Assembly: GCA_050290225.1 (NCBI GenBank)
Contig: JBNKHG010000036.1
Coordinates: forward strand, 65,130 to 129,129
Source of the DNA: JBNKHG01 sp050290225
GTDB lineage: Bacteria; Pseudomonadota; Gammaproteobacteria; Pseudomonadales; Cellvibrionaceae
DNA length: 64,000 bases
Reading direction: 5' to 3'
The notes beneath the pieces were generated by a model. That model was given only the letters and a program-made list of their open reading frames with translations. It ran no database searches and was not told the DNA's origin. The position numbers were made by a program, and so were the translations under genes. Position 1 is the first letter of the stretch, and every line of letters begins with the position of its first letter. Below, one piece after another: positions 60,164-64,000 of this stretch.

Positions 60164-61648
60164 CTATCCAACTGCCTCTTCCAGACTCACTTCCAGCAAC
60201 TTCTGTGCTTCCACGGCAAACTCCATCGGCAGTTTGTGAAAGACATCGCGACAGAATCCGTTCACGATCATGGTAATAGCGGTCTCGGGCTCGATACCCC
60301 GCTGTCGGCAGTAAAAAAGTTGATCTTCGCCGATGCGGGTGGTGGTCGCTTCATGCTCGGTGCGGGCAGTCGGATTCTTGACCTCAATATAGGGGTAGGT
60401 ATGCGCGCCACAGTCTTCACTCAGCAATAATGAGTCGCACTGAGTGTAGTTGCGTGCGTTGTCCGCTTTCGGGCTAATGCGCACGAGGCCTCGATAGCTG
60501 TTCTGCCCTCGCCCGGCCGAGATCCCCTTAGAGATAATTGTGCTGCGGGTGTCCCGACCGAGGTGAATCATCTTGGTGCCGGTGTCCGCCTGTTGACGGT
60601 TGTTGGTCAACGCCACCGAATAGAATTCTCCTATGCTCCGATCACCCCGCAGAATCACACTGGGGTATTTCCAGGTGATGGCGGAACCGGTTTCCACCTG
60701 GGTCCAGGAGATATGGGAGCGGGCGCCCTTGCACAACCCGCGCTTGGTCACAAAGTTGTAGATGCCACCCCGTCCCTCGCGATCGCCCGGATACCAGTTT
60801 TGTACCGTGGAATATTTGATCTCGGCATCTTCGAGGGCGATCAGCTCCACCACCGCCGCGTGCAGCTGGTTCTCATCGCGCATTGGTGCGGTGCAGCCCT
60901 CCAGGTAACTGACGTAACTGCCGGGCTCGGCAACGATCAGGGTGCGCTCGAACTGTCCGGTATTGCGAGCGTTGATACGAAAATAGGTGGACAACTCCAT
61001 CGGACAGCGTACCCCCTCGGGCACATAGCAAAAGGAACCGTCGCTGAACACTGCCGAATTCAAGGTGGCATAAAAGTTGTCGGTATAGGGCACCACAGTG
61101 CCCAGATATCGCTGTACCAGTTGCGGATGCTGCTGCACAGCTTCTGAGAAGGAGCAGAAAATCACGCCCGCCTCCGCCAGTTTCTCCTTGTAGGTGGTGG
61201 CCACCGACACACTGTCGAAAACGGCATCGACAGCAACACCGGCCAGCGCCGCGCGCTCGTGCAACGGTATTCCCAACTTTTCGTAGGTTTCAAGCAGCTG
61301 CGGATCCACCTCCTCCAGACTTTCGGGTCTGTCCCGGCTCAAACGCGGGGCGGCATAATAGACGATACTTTGGTAGTCGATCGGGGGAAAACTGACATGA
61401 GCCCAACGCGGCTCTTCCTCTCCCAGCGTGAGCCAGTGCCGGTATGCTTTGAGACGCCAGTCCAGCATAAAGTCCGGCTCGCTTTTTTTCGCCGATATGA
61501 GACGGATAATCTCCTCGTTTAATCCTGCCGGCACACTGTCTGTATCGATCTCGGTCACGAAACCGTGGCGATAACCGGTGCCGATTAGCCGGTCGATAGC
61601 TTCGTTGCTTGATGCTTTGGCGTTGCTAAATTCGTCACTAGTGGCCAT
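60164..61648 (-). CDS. sufB: Fe-S assembly protein SufB
   Basis: At 494 residues it has the typical FSDGSFCYVPEGVRCPMELS, FERTLIVAEPGSYVSYLEGC, NWYPGDREGRGGIYNFVTKR and LSEDCGAHTYPYIEVKN segments, with the latter holding the conserved cluster-region cysteine. SufB is the main scaffold subunit. It begins four bases after the regulator's stop, so it is co-expressed with it. Confidence 0.96.
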   Translation of the reverse strand: MATSDEFSNAKASSNEAIDRLIGTGYRHGFVTEIDTDSVPAGLNEEIIRLISAKKSEPDFMLDWRLKAYRHWLTLGEEEPRWAHVSFPPIDYQSIVYYAAPRLSRDRPESLEEVDPQLLETYEKLGIPLHERAALAGVAVDAVFDSVSVATTYKEKLAEAGVIFCSFSEAVQQHPQLVQRYLGTVVPYTDNFYATLNSAVFSDGSFCYVPEGVRCPMELSTYFRINARNTGQFERTLIVAEPGSYVSYLEGCTAPMRDENQLHAAVVELIALEDAEIKYSTVQNWYPGDREGRGGIYNFVTKRGLCKGARSHISWTQVETGSAITWKYPSVILRGDRSIGEFYSVALTNNRQQADTGTKMIHLGRDTRSTIISKGISAGRGQNSYRGLVRISPKADNARNYTQCDSLLLSEDCGAHTYPYIEVKNPTARTEHEATTTRIGEDQLFYCRQRGIEPETAITMIVNGFCRDVFHKLPMEFAVEAQKLLEVSLEEAVG

Positions 61649-61652
61649 AGCC

Positions 61653-62090
61653 TTACTCCCGGAGCCAAAGCAGGGCTTGATCGCGCGCTAAAGGCCGGGT
61701 CATGGCCGCCAGCGTCAATTGGTCGAGGCCCTGATAAATTGCCCGATTGATCTGCTGCCAGTTATGTCGCACGGCGCAGTTGTCCTCTATTTGGCAGAGG
61801 CCCTTCCCTGCGCTGCACTCTGTCACTGCCAACGGTCCTTCCAGTACCGTCAGCACCTGGGCCAGCGTAATCTGGTCCGGGCTCAAGTGCAGTTGATAGC
61901 CCCCCCCTTTTCCCCGGCGAGAGCGCAAAATGCCCCCCGCCGTCAACTGTTTCAACAACTTGGCGACTGTGGGTTCGGGGATATGTACGCGGCTGGCCAA
62001 TGCCGCTGCGCTGTAGGTGTCTTGTGGATGGTGTGCCATTTCCACCAACAGCACCGTACCATAATCGGTTAACTTGCCAATTCTGAGCAT
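61653..62090 (-). CDS. Rrf2-family SUF regulator (IscR-like, Fe-S sensing)
   Basis: The winged helix (YSAAALASRVHIPEPTVAKL) is followed by a dimer helix and three cysteines, Cys92, Cys99 and Cys105. Their spacing is close to that of IscR and a histidine follows (His109), so a cluster could bind. The start is set at MLRIGKLTDYG, a typical Rrf2 N-terminus. The upstream 40 residues of the frame lie in the promoter. It probably represses the suf operon when Fe-S supply is sufficient. Confidence 0.93.
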   Translation of the reverse strand: MLRIGKLTDYGTVLLVEMAHHPQDTYSAAALASRVHIPEPTVAKLLKQLTAGGILRSRRGKGGGYQLHLSPDQITLAQVLTVLEGPLAVTECSAGKGLCQIEDNCAVRHNWQQINRAIYQGLDQLTLAAMTRPLARDQALLWLRE

Positions 62091-62111
62091 AATAAAGCAT
62101 CCTTTTATAAA

Positions 62112-62130
62112 TAGGACTAAATTTGTACTA
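62112..62130 (-). promoter_or_regulatory. Rrf2/IscR-like operator and promoter of the suf operon
   Basis: TAGGAC-TAAATTT-GTACTA (19 bases) is a near-perfect dyad of 6-base arms spaced by seven. It is 22 bases upstream of the regulator's ATG, where it would overlap the promoter. Binding by the Rrf2-type regulator is the simplest reading, by inference. Confidence 0.5.
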
Positions 62131-62391
62131 TAAAGTTCCAGTGGTGCTGGTGGTGATATCTCTGTTATCGCCCTTTCGCTGGGGCGCGAGAGCATTGAAA
62201 CGACACTCATTGAGACGACACTAATTTATCGTGGAGCTGACTTGGCAATGAAAGAAGACGCTATGCAGAAGGTGTCAGCGTCAGGTGATTGTATGCCCCG
62301 TTATAAGCCCGGGGATGAGATAATCTTTTTTTTGTGGTGAAAACGCGGGAGAAATCCCTCAGATTCGTAATACCCAAAAAGATAAGCCACC

Positions 62392-63306
62392 TCACCTACG
62401 GCGGTGCACCCTTTCCCAATAAGGATCAAAACGGCCATCAAGCACCAATGGCTCCCATTTCGGTCTCACCTCGACACTCTCCAGCTGCTGCAAGCGTTCT
62501 TCGAGGTTGGGGTGAGTGCGCAACAGTGCCGACTCCCGCTCAATACCCAGGTATCGCTCCCAGTAGGCATTTTGCTGATTCAGTTTGATCAGCGCATTTT
62601 TTAGTGGCCGCGAATCCCCCATCAGCTGAGCGGCAGACAGATCGGCCAACAGTTCCCGGTTGCGGGACAGAGCCAATTGCAGCAAGGCACTGGCGAGGGG
62701 TGTCGCAATCAGCAGCAGCAGTGGTAACAGGCTCACTTCGACGACCCCCATCAGCACCAGTGGCAGTAAGAAAATCAATGCCAGCTGACCGATGGTGCAC
62801 AAGGTGCGTGCCAGGTGGCCGAGCGTATCGGCCAGCGCCAGCATACGAAGATCCTCGTGGCGAATATGGCTGATTTCGTGGGCGAGAACGCCGATCAGAT
62901 CCTGGAACGTCAATCCGCGCAGCAAACCGTCAGACAGCGCAATCATGGAACGCTCCCGTTGACCGCTGGCAAATGCCGTCATGGCGGATGTTGGCAGATA
63001 GTAGAGTTGTGGCACCGCCGGCAAGCCCGCTCTTTGACTTAACTGCACCAAAACGCTGTAGAGATCCCCTGCCTGGGACGGCTGAATCGGCTGGGCGCGA
63101 TAGGCCCGGAAAAGCAGTTCCGCGGTACTGGCCGGGTTGAACAGAAGCAGTCCCGGTACCAGTACCACGGCGAAAAGCGCGACCGCCCAACCGAACAGCC
63201 AGTAACCCAACAGTGCGACAAAGCCTGCCATTGCCAGTAATAGCAGCGCGGTGTGTATATGGTTGGAGAGCCGTATACGCGAAAGCTCTGATTCGTCAAT
63301 GCTCAT
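62392..63306 (-). CDS. M48-family membrane zinc metalloprotease (HtpX-like)
   Basis: The zinc motif HEISH is at residues 143-147, and a third acidic ligand is likely in NRELLADL around residue 216. Two N-terminal membrane helices (ALLLLAMAGFVALLGYWLFG and ALFAVVLVPGLLLF) and two more around residues 165-205 (LALIFLLPLVLMGVVEV and LLPLLLLIATPLASAL) place it in the inner membrane with a cytoplasmic active site. It is 304 residues, similar to HtpX. HtpX-type enzymes remove damaged membrane proteins. It is convergent with nothing and stands alone. Confidence 0.92.
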   Translation of the reverse strand: MSIDESELSRIRLSNHIHTALLLLAMAGFVALLGYWLFGWAVALFAVVLVPGLLLFNPASTAELLFRAYRAQPIQPSQAGDLYSVLVQLSQRAGLPAVPQLYYLPTSAMTAFASGQRERSMIALSDGLLRGLTFQDLIGVLAHEISHIRHEDLRMLALADTLGHLARTLCTIGQLALIFLLPLVLMGVVEVSLLPLLLLIATPLASALLQLALSRNRELLADLSAAQLMGDSRPLKNALIKLNQQNAYWERYLGIERESALLRTHPNLEERLQQLESVEVRPKWEPLVLDGRFDPYWERVHRRR

Positions 63307-63752
63307 CGTGAATGAAATAGTATCAACTTCAGGTGGTCAGCCGCAGGTATATTTCCCAATTCATCAATTAACCTGCCGGAGACGCGGGCCGGGCACGCAT
63401 TTCCAGACCGTAATGCTTGTTAAAGTAATTTATTATCCAACTTTAATATATATTTGTATGTCTATGAATATTAATGGAATTTTTCAATATAAGCTGGCTC
63501 TGGATTGTGGTCGGGAATTCAGAGCGATTGCCTGCAATTGCTTCTCGGTTACGGGTATACTACCGGACACCCGATTTCCCCCTTCTCAGTAGAAGCGAGG
63601 ACACAAAGCATCTGCGAGGACACCCCGTACGGTAGTCAAGGAGATAACCCCCCTCACCGCTCGGCAAGTGATGCGAGAGCAGCAAGGCGTGTGCGTGTGT
63701 ATTTCGAACAGGCATTCGGGTCGGATGTGATTTAACCAGACCCGAGGACCCT
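63307..63752. other. Non-coding gap before the Nudix gene
   Basis: This 446-bp stretch holds no supported gene. Short frames here lack ribosome sites and known motifs. The 63430-63490 part is AT-rich and may contain a promoter. A good GAGGACC site precedes the next gene's ATG. Confidence 0.45.
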
Positions 63753-64000
63753 ATGCTCAACTCTCTCAATATCGCCGATCACAAAGACACACCCATCCGC
63801 CCGGCGGCTACCGTGCTCTTGTTGCGAGACAGCGATGAAGGGCTGCAGACCCTGTTATTAAGACGAAACAAGGCACTGAAGTTTGCCGGCGGGGCCTGGG
63901 TCTTCCCGGGCGGCAGCATCGATAAAGTCGAAATCGAGCAGTCGGATAACCTGGTGGAAGCGGCCAGATTGGCTGCCGTGCGCGAGGCACAAGAGGAGTC
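63753..64000 (+). CDS. Nudix hydrolase, 3' partial
   Basis: The visible 82 codons start MLNSLNIADHKDTPIRPAAT, then LLLRDSDEGLQTLLLRRNKA, then FAGGAWVFPGGSID and ARLAAVREAQEE. The final part is the start of a Nudix box with the expected REA-x-EE residues. The gene runs out of the window. Nudix enzymes hydrolyse nucleoside diphosphates linked to another group. The substrate cannot be told. ATG 63753 follows GAGGACC. Confidence 0.85.
   Translation, partial: MLNSLNIADHKDTPIRPAATVLLLRDSDEGLQTLLLRRNKALKFAGGAWVFPGGSIDKVEIEQSDNLVEAARLAAVREAQEE

Noticed and set aside
63505..63735. A 76-codon plus-strand frame before the Nudix gene
   Set aside because: It has no ribosome site, an irregular composition and no recognisable family.

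Overview
This 64 kb window looks like the chromosome of a marine, polysaccharide-degrading gammaproteobacterium, probably of the Cellvibrionales type. The reasons are three TonB-dependent receptors, a FecI/FecR-controlled sulfatase locus, a type-B PutA under an Lrp-type regulator, and a complete SUF operon. No rRNA, tRNA or CRISPR array was found. The organism assignment is inference from gene content.

Layout. (1) 1-9.9 kb: the 3' part of a TonB-dependent receptor, a neurotransmitter:sodium-symporter (NSS) family carrier, and a proline block (truncated ProC-like remnant, divergent Lrp-type regulator, bifunctional PutA, small ORF), then a LysR-type regulator. (2) 9.9-14.5 kb: an amino-acid catabolic block with a group II PLP decarboxylase and an ALDH7-family aldehyde dehydrogenase in one operon, divergent from an AmaA-like FAD oxidase across a strong dyad. 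(3) 14.6-16.5 kb: an intact tyrosine recombinase with a lox/dif-like inverted repeat just upstream. (4) 16.5-30 kb: a surface-signalling glycan-use locus: FecI sigma, FecR anti-sigma, an STN-type TonB receptor (with a second, internal signal peptide), three Cys-type sulfatases, a GH3 lipoprotein and a FucP-type sugar transporter. (5) 30.3-39.3 kb: a small exported protein, then a six-gene leftward set (small protein, AmrS-type radical SAM enzyme, P-type cation ATPase, PGPGW membrane protein, AMP-phosphorylase-type phosphorylase, PRPP synthetase-like protein) divergent from an archaeal-type SAH hydrolase. An FNR-like box lies between the two directions. (6) 39.4-40.5 kb: a broken recombinase related to the one at 14.6 kb, plus an ISL3-type transposase remnant.

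(7) 40.5-49.7 kb: two cytochrome b561 proteins, a PepSY/FAD/2Fe-2S fusion reductase, an OprB-type porin, a siderophore-type TonB receptor and a DASS carboxylate symporter, which together suggest metal-chelate and carboxylate uptake. (8) 49.8-54.6 kb: a tripartite tricarboxylate transporter operon (TctC-TctB-TctA) followed by what I judge the most novel gene here. It is a membrane-spanning one-component regulator with a TctC/Bug-type periplasmic domain, one transmembrane helix, a coiled coil and a cytoplasmic LuxR-type DNA-binding domain. (9) 55.1-62.1 kb: a TPR protein and the SUF operon (Rrf2 regulator, SufB, SufC, SufD, SufS, SufU, SufT). (10) 62.4-64 kb: an M48 membrane protease and the start of a Nudix hydrolase.

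All functions come from motifs read by eye and from gene context. No database search was possible.
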